Of a stretch of DNA of 64,000 nucleotides, positions 10,052 through 18,346 are shown piece by piece. The notes below the pieces were generated by a model. It saw only the letters and a list, made by a program, of their open reading frames with translations. It ran no database searches and was not told the DNA's origin. Numbering within the stretch: position 1 is the stretch's first letter; the number at the start of each line of letters is the position of its first letter. The stretch comes from Lachnospiraceae bacterium (GTDB lineage: Bacteria > Bacillota_A > Clostridia > Lachnospirales > Lachnospiraceae). Both the position numbers and the translations under genes were made by a program. The stretch lies in assembly GCA_017416505.1 (NCBI GenBank), contig JAFQCI010000148.1:1-64000 (forward strand), given 5' to 3'.

Positions 10052-10099
10052 CTCAGTAACGAAATAACGTAACCTGACAGCAAGTGTCAGGTTACTGAG
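10052..10099. repeat. Hairpin repeat with GCAAG loop
   Basis: An 11-bp perfect stem GTAACCTGACA / TGTCAGGTTAC closes a GCAAG loop (10069-10095). A CTCAGTAAC copy at 10052-10060 could pair alternatively with GTTACTGAG at 10091-10099. The stem-and-loop design is the same as in the large repeats at 11022-11048 and 23327-23353. It lies 25 bases 3' of the ylmH stop and could also act as its terminator. Confidence 0.7.
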
Positions 10100-10124
10100 T
10101 GAACACTAACCTTTCCTTCGCTAA

Positions 10125-10877
10125 TTACACATATCTATCATAAACCACCATAATTCTTCCTTTTTTGGTTTCACCACATATCTGCTTAAAACAGATTTTC
10201 CCAAAACCTCTCACACTGATGATACTTCCTTCTTTCACCTTGACACTGTTATTTTCTATCACCGCATAATCCATGAAAACCTTTTTATTTCGAAAATATT
10301 CCAAAACTTCTTTTCTGGACAACTTAAACACAGCACAAATCAAGGCATCCAAACGCAACGAGGCCACAATCACTTTCTCCTCTTTTAAAGTAGGACTGCA
10401 TTCTGCTAAGGATAGTTCTACCACCTCACACTTTACGTTGGTATTTCTGACCTTTTCCAGATGTTCCAAGATAAATTTTGTAATACTGCTTTCACAATAT
10501 ACATAGGCAAACTTATCCTTTACTATAATATCTCCTATCACATTTCGCTCTATACCAAGATGCATCATTGCACCCAAAACATCTCTATGTGAAAAATCCT
10601 TTGCAAATTTTAATAACAAAGGAGAAACCTTAATTAATTGAATGGGAAACTCCCCTTCATACCCCAATTCTTCCGAATTTCCAAAGCCTATCATTCTTCT
10701 TTCACAGTTTTCATTTCCTCCGAAAATCTGATAGGAATAGGCAGAAAACTCCTCTTTTCTACTCAAAAAACAGCTAAGTTCTTCCGGATTTAAAAAATGT
10801 GTATAGGTATACAAATTATTACAATAGGATTTCTCTGCTAAATCTTTCATTCGTTTTATGAGCCATTCCTGTTCCAT
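10125..10877 (-). CDS. YlmH-type S4-domain RNA-binding protein
   Basis: Homologue of Bacillus YlmH, a ribosome-associated RNA-binding protein linked to the division gene cluster and reported to act in rescue of stalled 50S complexes. An N-terminal PII-like domain is followed by a mid domain (HRDVLGAMMHLGIERNVIGDI, the clearest signature) and a C-terminal S4 domain (RLDALICAVFKLSRKEVLEYFRNKKVFMDY; conserved R-L-D). An ATG four codons earlier (10889) overlaps the GGAGG binding site, so I take ATG at 10877, giving about 250 residues. Here the gene is not next to the usual ylmG/sepF/divIVA genes. Confidence 0.9.
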   Translation of the reverse strand: MEQEWLIKRMKDLAEKSYCNNLYTYTHFLNPEELSCFLSRKEEFSAYSYQIFGGNENCERRMIGFGNSEELGYEGEFPIQLIKVSPLLLKFAKDFSHRDVLGAMMHLGIERNVIGDIIVKDKFAYVYCESSITKFILEHLEKVRNTNVKCEVVELSLAECSPTLKEEKVIVASLRLDALICAVFKLSRKEVLEYFRNKKVFMDYAVIENNSVKVKEGSIISVRGFGKICFKQICGETKKGRIMVVYDRYV

Positions 10878-10922
10878 ACCTTCCTCCATTCTTGATTCTT
10901 AATCTGTCTTTTACCACTTTTA

Positions 10923-11063
10923 GTTACTGTTCACTCGCCTCGTAAACAGTAACAATTCGCAGGCTCATTTAGAGTTTTGCTTCGCAAAAGGAGCCTGCGA
11001 ACTCCTGAATCACGTTCTTACGCACCAAAACAGCAAGTGTTTTGGTGCTGTCTGTACAGTAAC
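10923..11063. repeat. Large MITE-like multi-hairpin repeat, copy A
   Basis: Element of 141 bases with terminal inverted repeats GTTACTGT (10923-10930) and ACAGTAAC (11056-11063). Inside are a first hairpin ending in a second ACAGTAAC (10946-10953), a perfect 11-bp stem TTCGCAGGCTC / GAGCCTGCGAA (10956-10966 / 10991-11001) enclosing TTTTGC-TTC-GCAAAA, and a third perfect stem GCACCAAAACA / TGTTTTGGTGC with a GCAAG loop. It carries no reading frame of note. Copy B at 23226-23368 differs at about four positions. It fills most of the gap between ylmH and the AI-2E-type gene. Confidence 0.88.
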
Positions 11064-11113
11064 CACCTTTACTTTATAAAATATCTATAAAGTTTCTTTG
11101 CTTTTAAAGTACA

Positions 11114-11169
11114 ATAAGCCGATGTAAACTTAACCGTAGTCCCTCACGGTCATAAGCACATCAGCTTAT
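11114..11169 (-). terminator. Nested hairpin 3' of the AI-2E-type permease
   Basis: Stem ATAAGC-C-GATGT / ACATC-A-GCTTAT with an inner CCGT/ACGG pair. It sits about 40 bases after the permease stop codon and probably ends or protects its mRNA. On the minus strand no long T run follows, so termination is inferred. Confidence 0.45.
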
Positions 11170-11208
11170 CTTATTTATTGTTAATGATATGGCATTCCTA
11201 AAGCCCAC

Positions 11209-12558
11209 TCAGTATTGGTTGGTATCTTTCGGCATACCCTTCTTTTCTAATTTTGCCTCTACCACCCTCTTAATCAGGTAATAAATTACGGCAAAGGTAG
11301 GAACACCGATTAACATACCCATGAAACCAAAGAGGCCGCCTCCAACTAAAATCGCAAACATAACCCAGAAAGGGGATAAGCCGGTGGAATCTCCTAAAAT
11401 CATAGGTCCAATTACATTACCATCCAACTGTTGAAGTAAGATAATAAAAATACCTAAATAAATACCTTTTTTTAAGTCAACCAGCATAATCAGAACAACA
11501 CAAGGAATACCTCCAATGAATGGTCCGAAGAAAGGAATCACATTAGTAACACCTACAATTACACTAATTAACATCTTATATTTTTCTAAATCCATAAAAG
11601 AAACGCCTGCGTAACAAAGCATACCAATAATAAAAGAATCGATTAACTTACCATTAATAAATCCACTGTAAGTTCTATGGCAATGCTGCATGATTTCAAA
11701 TAAAACACTGGCTTTCTTTTGTGGCAGGAAAGCATAACACATTTTTCTTCCTACTTTTGCAAAATGGTCTTTGCTTGACATTACATAAATCGCAACAAAA
11801 ATACCGATAAACAGGTTCTTTAGCACATTAAATACACTAATTAATCCGGAAGTAAAGGAAACTGCAATTACATTTAATGTATTTAACAACTCTGTCTGCA
11901 TCCAGTTTTCCAGATAAGTAATGGATGTATTAAACAAACTATTCACAGCCCGGTTAAATTCTGTATCTTCTGAGAATTTATCATTTACCCAGTTGACTAA
12001 TTTATTCATCTTATCTGGCAATTCCGTAATGATTTCCTGTGCACTGGAAATAAACTGTGGCACTACGGTCATAACTAAGAAAATCACAATAAAAATTCCA
12101 ATACAGATAGAGAGTAAAATCCCCATATTTCTGGCAAATTTACGATAGCCATGACCTGGTTCTTTTTTTAATTTCAGCAGCCTGATTTCTACGAATTTTT
12201 CCACAGGATTTAGTAAATAAGCCATTACCACACCTACTATAATTGGCTGTAATACTTTAATGGCCTCCTTTACTAAAACTCCTACTCTGTCAATTCGAAA
12301 TAAGAAAAAGAAAAAAATCATAGAAAGAACAATCACCAAAAAGCTTCCAATGTTCTTTTTCGTTAATCTCCAGTTAAATGAATTATTCTGTTCATTTCCC
12401 GCTTCCAAGATTGCCTGATTGCCTAATGACATCTTTTGAAAATCTACTGCTTGTCCTTGTACTCCCTCCTCAGGGCTAGCTTCTACTAAAAGACCACCCT
12501 GCCGTTCCGCTTCCTGGGTATCCATATTTGCATTATTTTCTTGTTCTTCCTTTTCCAT
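11209..12558 (-). CDS. AI-2E family membrane permease
   Basis: Polytopic membrane protein of the AI-2 exporter/PerM superfamily (449 residues). A polar N-terminal tail of about 65 residues precedes the first hydrophobic segments (FLVIVLSMIFFFFLF, VLQPIIVGVVMAYLLNPVEKF). The signature cores GVTNVIPFFGPFIGGIP and QQLDGNVIGPMILGDSTGLSPFWVMFAILVGGGLFGFMGMLIGVP (in two parts) are clear. Family members are implicated in small-molecule or ion efflux; despite the name, AI-2 export cannot be assumed. The gene is probably monocistronic, with hairpins 3' and the yfbR-like gene 36 bases upstream. Confidence 0.9.
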   Translation of the reverse strand: MEKEEQENNANMDTQEAERQGGLLVEASPEEGVQGQAVDFQKMSLGNQAILEAGNEQNNSFNWRLTKKNIGSFLVIVLSMIFFFFLFRIDRVGVLVKEAIKVLQPIIVGVVMAYLLNPVEKFVEIRLLKLKKEPGHGYRKFARNMGILLSICIGIFIVIFLVMTVVPQFISSAQEIITELPDKMNKLVNWVNDKFSEDTEFNRAVNSLFNTSITYLENWMQTELLNTLNVIAVSFTSGLISVFNVLKNLFIGIFVAIYVMSSKDHFAKVGRKMCYAFLPQKKASVLFEIMQHCHRTYSGFINGKLIDSFIIGMLCYAGVSFMDLEKYKMLISVIVGVTNVIPFFGPFIGGIPCVVLIMLVDLKKGIYLGIFIILLQQLDGNVIGPMILGDSTGLSPFWVMFAILVGGGLFGFMGMLIGVPTFAVIYYLIKRVVEAKLEKKGMPKDTNQY

Positions 12559-12594
12559 AACTTTTGCTCCCTGCCTTTTATTTTCTCATTTTGA

Positions 12595-13182
12595 CTAATC
12601 TAATTGACTTAATTCATCCAAAGTCTTTCCATATGCAGGTAAAAACTCTGTCATAAAAATTTTAACTTCTTCTAATTGTATTTTTGTAAGCTGCTCATAT
12701 ATGGTATTCTTTGCTGTGGCAAATTCCTTATTTCCTGCGTTTTCCTCTTCAATACATTTAATATAAGCAGATAGCTTATCTGCTCCCTTCACCAGTTTCC
12801 ACAACATAACATCTTCTTCCTTAGGGAAAAAAATACTGTCATAAGAATCCCGCATATCCTCTGGCAACATAAAAAGTAACTTTTCACAAGCTACTTTTTC
12901 TACTTCTTTATAAGCATCTTTTATCTTATCATTAGCATATTTCACGGGAGTCGGCATATCACCTGTTATTATTTCATTGGCATCATGATAAAGTCCGATT
13001 AAGGCTGCTTTTTCTGCATTATAATTCTTCCCCAATCTCTTGTTTCCTATTACAGCCAAAGCATGAGCCAGCATACTCACTTCCATGGAATGCTCACTGA
13101 TGGTTTCCTGTCTTGCATTACGCATCAATGCCCACCTGTCAATATATTTCATTCTTGACATCATAGCAAAAAACTGGTTCAT
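12595..13182 (-). CDS. HD-domain 5'-deoxynucleotidase (YfbR type)
   Basis: Metal-dependent phosphohydrolase that removes phosphate from deoxyribonucleoside 5'-monophosphates. The first His is in SEHSMEVSMLAHALAVI (residues about 28-44), and the HD pair is in LIGLYHDANEIITGDMP; the TGDMPTP motif is specific to the YfbR branch. The length of 195 residues fits. GGAGG precedes the ATG. The next gene in the same direction is the AI-2E-type permease after 36 bases, so cotranscription is possible. Assignment to YfbR rather than another HD clade rests on the ITGDMPTPVKY segment. Confidence 0.88.
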   Translation of the reverse strand: MNQFFAMMSRMKYIDRWALMRNARQETISEHSMEVSMLAHALAVIGNKRLGKNYNAEKAALIGLYHDANEIITGDMPTPVKYANDKIKDAYKEVEKVACEKLLFMLPEDMRDSYDSIFFPKEEDVMLWKLVKGADKLSAYIKCIEEENAGNKEFATAKNTIYEQLTKIQLEEVKIFMTEFLPAYGKTLDELSQLD

Positions 13183-13211
13183 TTAAACTTCCTCCATTAC
13201 AGAATTCTATT

Positions 13212-13237
13212 GTTACTGTTCACATGTGAACAGTAAC
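13212..13237. repeat. Perfect 26-bp GTTACTGT-type palindrome
   Basis: Half-site GTTACTGTTCACA is followed immediately by its exact reverse complement. It is a short member of the GTTACTGT/ACAGTAAC family and lies between the permuted papain-like gene and yfbR, about 57 bases after the stop of the former. Confidence 0.85.
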
Positions 13238-13294
13238 ATTCTATCTTCTTAGACTTACAACCTACTTATAGACTGCCTTCATCTACTATGTAAT

Positions 13295-13984
13295 TTATGT
13301 GTGATGTAATACCAGTTCTCCCGGATGAACATTTGCAAAATCAAATGCATTTACTGTAAAATTTTCAAAATCCAGAGTCTGAATTTCATTGGTTAGCAAG
13401 TCCCAGTTCTTAGGTACCCAGGAACTTCTATAGTTTCTGATTTTGCCTTTATATATTCTGGATAATTTCGGACAAATCCGGAAATCCTTAGGACGCACCA
13501 ACCCACAACTCTTATGAAATAAATCAATTCCACTTTTCTCAAGTATATAAGCAACAAACTGTGAACAAAAATATTGTGTTTTACGCACAACTGGTCTATG
13601 TATCATGGCTCCTACAATACCCAGATAATTATAAGTATATATTTCCTGATTATCTTTAAATACCTGTATTTCCTCTTTTAATCTTTCATATTGTGAGTCA
13701 CTTACCTCCAGGGCATAAATACTGCACTTGGTTTCTTTAAATTTACCAAATACACCTTTTTCAATGTCTTCTTTAATAAATCCATTATTCCATGGATTAT
13801 TTACTTTCTTTCTTGCAAAACTATACATTTCCCTTAATTCTACGTCTAAGGCAATGGAGGCATGAGCATATGGCTCTCTGGTATACCACCGAATGAGTTT
13901 TGCCGGAAAAGTAGACGTCTGTGACAAAACTAAAAATACATACTTTCTATCAACTGAATTATTTTGAAATCTTGCTTTTTTCAT
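13295..13984 (-). CDS. Permuted NlpC/P60-like cysteine peptidase (YiiX/YycO-like)
   Basis: Protein of 229 residues with the layout of circularly permuted NlpC/P60 (papain-like) enzymes. His in PYAHASIAL (residue about 40) comes before the Cys in QYFCSQFVAYIL (about 140), the reverse of the classic order. The neighbouring LRWYT/SHA(S)I pattern is typical of YiiX/YebB-type proteins, some of which are amidases or act on lipids. There is no signal peptide, so it is predicted to be cytosolic. It follows the DUF2225 gene by 19 bases and is probably cotranscribed with it. The substrate is unknown. Confidence 0.72.
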   Translation of the reverse strand: MKKARFQNNSVDRKYVFLVLSQTSTFPAKLIRWYTREPYAHASIALDVELREMYSFARKKVNNPWNNGFIKEDIEKGVFGKFKETKCSIYALEVSDSQYERLKEEIQVFKDNQEIYTYNYLGIVGAMIHRPVVRKTQYFCSQFVAYILEKSGIDLFHKSCGLVRPKDFRICPKLSRIYKGKIRNYRSSWVPKNWDLLTNEIQTLDFENFTVNAFDFANVHPGELVLHHT

Positions 13985-14003
13985 ACTTCTTGTTCCTCTG
14001 TTC

Positions 14004-14861
14004 CTATCCTTGCTGAGCTATTTTTTCTTCATTGTTTACAAGCTCTTTTAAATCCCTCATCTTATTTTTAATCCGTTCTGGTGTCGCCTTATCAACTAAA
14101 ATACGACTAATCCAACGTTTTGAAACCTGATACTGCCCACATCTTCTAGCAATGTCTGCCATAATGCACATTACTGTTACCTGGTCCATACCACACATTG
14201 GAAACGGCTCATTGGAAAAAGCCGCATCAAATCCGGCATACGCCTTCACTAATAACGTATTTTCTTCCTTTAACAGTTCCTTTTCCAGCTGCTTTGCTTT
14301 GACTCCATCTGAGGAAAGATTTTCTCTCTTTCCTCTTAACATCCATGCGAGTTTAAGACAGGTATATGCTTTCTCGCTGTCTTTTCCGCCTTTTACGACC
14401 GTACAAAGCAATGCCATTTTATGTCTTAAAATCGCCTCATCATAGGAATATACTTCTAAATTATTATTTATCCCTTTAAAACTTGTAGTAATTTTCTCTT
14501 TCACTAATTTTTGTTGCCGCGACATAATATTAGAGAAAAACTTAGTTAATGCAGCATATCCACACTTTTCACAAACCACCGCATCGTATTTTAAAGGATC
14601 CATCTTTTCATAAACCGGCCTTAAATCTGTATCAATGGCTGAGGAGCGAAGTTTTCCAAGCCGAACTGCCAATATCTTATTTTCATGGTCACAAACCGGG
14701 CATTGATATGTCTTTAGAAAAAGCATCTCTTCCTCATGGAATTCCTCCACTTTTTCTTCTTTTTCTACTTCCTTTGTCTTTTTTTCCTCGAATATCTCTA
14801 CCTCATCTAATGAATCAAATCCTAGTGCCTCTAAGCCAGAAAATAAATTCATATCACCCAC
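14004..14861 (-). CDS. DUF2225 family protein with paired Cys motifs
   Basis: Conserved protein of unknown function found in Firmicutes. After an acidic N-terminal stretch, CPVCDHENKILAVRLGKLR and CEKCGYAAL supply two CxxC pairs that probably bind a metal, followed by a helical, TPR-like C-terminal half. An ATG at 14876 lies on top of the GGAGG sequence; GTG at 14861, eight bases after it, is a better start and gives about 285 residues. The residues LRPVYEKMDPLKYDAVVC are typical of the family. It is cotranscribed with the downstream permuted NlpC/P60-like gene. Confidence 0.82.
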   Translation of the reverse strand: MGDMNLFSGLEALGFDSLDEVEIFEEKKTKEVEKEEKVEEFHEEEMLFLKTYQCPVCDHENKILAVRLGKLRSSAIDTDLRPVYEKMDPLKYDAVVCEKCGYAALTKFFSNIMSRQQKLVKEKITTSFKGINNNLEVYSYDEAILRHKMALLCTVVKGGKDSEKAYTCLKLAWMLRGKRENLSSDGVKAKQLEKELLKEENTLLVKAYAGFDAAFSNEPFPMCGMDQVTVMCIMADIARRCGQYQVSKRWISRILVDKATPERIKNKMRDLKELVNNEEKIAQQG

Positions 14862-14915
14862 TACCAATACCTCCATTATTTGTCTTACATTCGTAAATGA
14901 ACCGCCCGCTGGCTT

Positions 14916-16574
14916 TTACTTCTTATAAGAGCTTTTTAACGAAACGATTCGATTAAATACAAGATTTTCTTCTGTACTGTCCTTCGTATCTACGCAGAAA
15001 TATCCATGACGTAAGAATTGGAAACGGTCCAATGGCTTCGCATCCTTTAATGCAGGCTCCATATAACATTCTTTCATCACTACCAAAGAATTTGGATTTA
15101 GGTTCAATGAACCATCCTCATTTAATTTTCCTTTTTCTTCATCAATAATATTTTCGTATAATCTTACCTCTGCCTTCACTGCCTGGGACGCATCTACCCA
15201 ATGAATGGTTCCTTTTACTTTTCTTTCTGTAAATCCGCTTCCACTCTTAGTGGCAGGGTCGTAGGTACAATGTACTTCTACCACATTTCCATTTTCATCT
15301 TTTACAAAATCGGTACAGGTAACAAAATACGCATTCTTTAAACGTACTTCATTTCCAGGGAATAATCTAAAATATTTCTTTGGAGGTTCTTCCATAAAGT
15401 CTTCTCTTTCAATATAAAGAACTTTAGAGAATGGAACCTGACGTTTTCCCATTTCTTCATTTTCCTGATTATTTTCCACATCAAGGTATTCTACCTGACC
15501 TTCCGGATAATTATCAATTACCAATTTAATTGGGTCTAAGACTGCCATCATACGATTGCACTTCATTTTTAAATCTTCACGGATACAGTACTCAAACATA
15601 GCATAATCTGATGAACTTTGTGCCTTAGATACTCCGGATAATTCCATAAACATCTGAATGGATTCTTTTGTAAATCCTCTTCGTCTTAAAGCACTTAATG
15701 ATACCAGACGAGGGTCATCCCAACCGTCTACAATACCATCTTCTACTAATTTTTTAATATATCTCTTACCAGTAATCACATTGGTAAGATATAATTTTGC
15801 AAATTCAATCTGCTTTGGTTTGTTTTCAAATTCTAATTCATTGATAACCCAGTCGTAAAGTGGTCTGTGGTCTTCAAACTCTAAGGTACAGATAGAATGA
15901 GTTACCCCTTCCACTGCATCTTCAATAGGATGTGCAAAATCGTACATTGGGTAAATGCACCATTTATCCTTTGTATTATGATGACTCATACGGGCAACGC
16001 GGTAAATAACAGGGTCTCTCATGTTAATGTTTCCGGAAGCCATATCTATCTTAGCCCGCAATACCTTAGAACCATCTTCGAACTCTCCATTTTTCATTCT
16101 TTCGAACAAATCCAAGTTTTCTTCAATGGAACGGTTACGATAAGGACTTTCTTTTCCCGGTTCCTTTAAAGTTCCTCGATATTCACGAATTTCATCTGCT
16201 GACAAATCGCAAACATAAGCTTTTCCCTTTTTGATTAGCTTTACTGCACCTTCATACATGGCATCAAAATAATCAGAAGCATAAAAAATATGGTCTTCAA
16301 AATCTGCTCCTAACCATTCTACATCCTTACGAATGGATTCTACAAATTCCGTTTTTTCTTTCATAGGATTCGTATCATCAAATCTTAAATTAAACTGACC
16401 GCCATATTTCTTCGCCAGCCCATAATTTAATAAAATCGATTTGGCATGTCCAATATGAAGATAACCATTTGGTTCCGGTGGGAAACGAGTTACAATCTTC
16501 GTACATTTTCCTTCTTCCAAATCTTTTTCAATGATTTGTTCTATAAAATTCTTAGATACTACTTCATTTTCCAT
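14916..16574 (-). CDS. glnS: Glutaminyl-tRNA synthetase
   Basis: Class I synthetase charging tRNA-Gln with glutamine. [16 protein letters not shown] carries the HIGH motif at residues 40-43, and DDTNP follows at 66-70. [17 protein letters not shown] at about 284-300 and the C-terminal anticodon-binding barrels complete the enzyme (552 residues, normal). The KMSKS-equivalent loop reads ITGKR (267-271) instead of the usual VMSKR: the catalytic Lys is kept but the Ser is Gly. Presence of GlnRS suggests the organism does not depend only on the GatCAB transamidation route for Gln-tRNA. No obvious operon partner. Confidence 0.96.
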   Translation of the reverse strand: MENEVVSKNFIEQIIEKDLEEGKCTKIVTRFPPEPNGYLHIGHAKSILLNYGLAKKYGGQFNLRFDDTNPMKEKTEFVESIRKDVEWLGADFEDHIFYASDYFDAMYEGAVKLIKKGKAYVCDLSADEIREYRGTLKEPGKESPYRNRSIEENLDLFERMKNGEFEDGSKVLRAKIDMASGNINMRDPVIYRVARMSHHNTKDKWCIYPMYDFAHPIEDAVEGVTHSICTLEFEDHRPLYDWVINELEFENKPKQIEFAKLYLTNVITGKRYIKKLVEDGIVDGWDDPRLVSLSALRRRGFTKESIQMFMELSGVSKAQSSSDYAMFEYCIREDLKMKCNRMMAVLDPIKLVIDNYPEGQVEYLDVENNQENEEMGKRQVPFSKVLYIEREDFMEEPPKKYFRLFPGNEVRLKNAYFVTCTDFVKDENGNVVEVHCTYDPATKSGSGFTERKVKGTIHWVDASQAVKAEVRLYENIIDEEKGKLNEDGSLNLNPNSLVVMKECYMEPALKDAKPLDRFQFLRHGYFCVDTKDSTEENLVFNRIVSLKSSYKK

Positions 16575-16693
16575 AATCTTTTCTCCTAATTACGTATAGT
16601 TTCTCTCTTTTTAAGTTCACTTTCTCATAATTTCCATTTTAACATGAAATGGCATATATTAAAAGAGATTTTTTTTTGAAATATAAAAAAATC

Positions 16694-16750
16694 GTTACTG
16701 TTCTCGCAGTTACTATTCATACCGTGACCTGGCAACAAGTGCCAGATTAC
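16694..16750. repeat. Degenerate hairpin repeat with ACAAG loop
   Basis: Starts with GTTACTG, like the family ends, and contains the stem GTGACCTGGCA / TGCCAGATTAC closed by an ACAAG loop (16735-16739). It resembles the 10069-10095 hairpin with several substitutions. It lies in the 330-base gap between glnS and the DUF4143 ATPase; the rest of that gap is very AT-rich and shows nothing else I can name. Confidence 0.6.
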
Positions 16751-16956
16751 TTGATAACACGATACAGGAGTTGTTTTTTACATATAACATTTTTTGAATC
16801 TATTTTTGGTATAATTTTTTGTCATTGTTTCATCAAAAATGTGTGTTTAACTCACTTATTTTATCAGAAAAATGTGTTTTTTATCTTATAAATCATAAGA
16901 AAAATGTGCGAAATCAGATTGAAAAATTCAGAAAAATGTGATAGGTTATATTTTAT

Positions 16957-16963
16957 AAGGAGG
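16957..16963 (+). promoter_or_regulatory. Ribosome binding site fixing a TTG start
   Basis: AAGGAGG lies nine bases before TTG at 16973-16975. Two possible starts further upstream in the same frame have no such site, so this decides the start of the ATPase gene. Confidence 0.8.
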
Positions 16964-16972
16964 CTGATTTTT

Positions 16973-18265
16973 TTGAAACGAAATGCAATTCAAGATTTGA
17001 TAAAATGGAAATCCGATGAGGAACGAAAACCTTTGGTTTTAAAAGGTACAAGACAAGTTGGCAAAACCTGGCTTATGAAAGAGTTTGGGCAAAACTACTA
17101 TGAGAGCTATGTCTACTTTAATTTTGATGAGGAAGATGAACTCAAATCTATTTTTGAGACAAATAAAAATCCTCAGCGCATCGTTGAACTCTTGTCATTG
17201 ATTTCCGGTAAAAAGATTCTTCCATACGAGACACTCATCATTTTTGATGAAATCCAAGAATGCCCAGAGGCACTAAATACACTCAAATACTTTAAGGAGA
17301 ATGCGAACCATTATCATGTTATTGCCGCCGGAAGCCTGCTAGGCACACTCCTTGCAAAACCGAAGTCTTATCCTGTGGGTATGGTAAATCTTCTTGACAT
17401 CTATCCGCTTACCTTTGATGAGTTTCTTAATGCCACCAATCCAGAACTTTATGCCTATTATGACAACATTCAAAAAAACCAACAAATAGAAGAGATCTTT
17501 CACAACCGTCTCCTTGAAGTCTACAACAATTATCTTATTATCGGTGGTATGCCTGAATGTGTTAATTCTTGGATAAAGCATAAGAATCCGGAAAAAATAT
17601 CTCAGATACAACGAGAACTTATACAAGTCTACGAAAACGACTTTTCAAAACATAACGGAAAAGTCAACAGCGGCCGTATTTTAATGGTTTTTCGCAGTAT
17701 CGTCACGCAACTGGCCAAATCTAATGAAAAATTTATTTACGGAGCTGTCCGGGAAGGTGCCAGAGCACGTGACTTCGAAGAGGCTATCGAATGGTTGGTT
17801 TCAGCCGGAATGCTCTACCGTGTCCACAATGTTTCAAAGATGGAGCATCCACTTTCTGCTTTTGATAAATTAGACCAATTTAAACTCTTTTTATTTGATA
17901 CCGGACTTCTTAAACACATGGCAGGCATTGACAATAGTGCCATCCTCTTAAAAAGTGACTATCAATTCAAGGGACCACTTACTGAAAACTTTGTTCTACA
18001 ACAACTTCGTGGCCAGTTCGAGGTAGAACCCCGCTACTTTTCAGATAAAAACTCTGAGATTGATTTTGTTCTTCAATACGGTACTAAGATTATTCCTGTT
18101 GAGGCAAAAGGTGGAGAAGATAAATCTGCACCATCTTTTAAGAAGTACATTACCAAACACCAGCCGGAATATGCACTACGCTTTTGCAAACGTGGTTATC
18201 GTAAGGATGGATACATTACAAATCTTCCATTGTACCTTGCTCGAAAAACAAAAGAACTGTTATGA
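16973..18265 (+). CDS. AAA_14/DUF4143 ATPase
   Basis: Soluble ATPase of the widespread AAA_14-DUF4143 family, whose members are common, often strain-variable and functionally undefined. Starting at TTG 16973 (about 430 residues): Walker A GTRQVGKTW near residues 25-33, Walker B LIIFDEIQECPEAL near 85-98, a sensor-like AAGSLLG, a central winged-helix-like region, and a C-terminal DUF4143 nuclease-like core. In that core EIDFVLQYGTKIIPVEAKGG has the D...ExK layout of PD-(D/E)XK nucleases. It is the only plus-strand gene between 2.5 and 52 kb and has no partner, which suggests independent acquisition. Gene role unknown; fusion of an ATPase to a nuclease-like domain is inferred from motifs. Confidence 0.9.
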   Translation: MKRNAIQDLIKWKSDEERKPLVLKGTRQVGKTWLMKEFGQNYYESYVYFNFDEEDELKSIFETNKNPQRIVELLSLISGKKILPYETLIIFDEIQECPEALNTLKYFKENANHYHVIAAGSLLGTLLAKPKSYPVGMVNLLDIYPLTFDEFLNATNPELYAYYDNIQKNQQIEEIFHNRLLEVYNNYLIIGGMPECVNSWIKHKNPEKISQIQRELIQVYENDFSKHNGKVNSGRILMVFRSIVTQLAKSNEKFIYGAVREGARARDFEEAIEWLVSAGMLYRVHNVSKMEHPLSAFDKLDQFKLFLFDTGLLKHMAGIDNSAILLKSDYQFKGPLTENFVLQQLRGQFEVEPRYFSDKNSEIDFVLQYGTKIIPVEAKGGEDKSAPSFKKYITKHQPEYALRFCKRGYRKDGYITNLPLYLARKTKELL

Positions 18266-18291
18266 TACAAAACTTTTTTCTCCAATGTCAA

Positions 18292-18319
18292 AGGGACACT
18301 TACTATATGAAGTGTCCCT
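18292..18319 (+). terminator. Hairpin after the DUF4143 ATPase
   Basis: Perfect 10-bp stem AGGGACACTT / AAGTGTCCCT with an eight-base loop, 27 bases after the stop codon. No T run follows on the plus strand, so it may be a weak terminator or an mRNA end structure. It lies between two convergent genes. Confidence 0.5.
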
Positions 18320-18346
18320 GTAACTGCGACTATAAGTCATCATCAT

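Noticed and set aside
9990..10124. Small gene between DUF5662 and ylmH
   Set aside because: The gap holds only the hairpin repeat and AT-rich sequence; no frame with a binding site.
16575..16903. Short plus-strand frame before the DUF4143 ATPase (16649-16891)
   Set aside because: It lacks a binding site, overlaps the degenerate repeat and has a composition rich in Phe, Ile and Tyr expected from AT-rich noncoding DNA.
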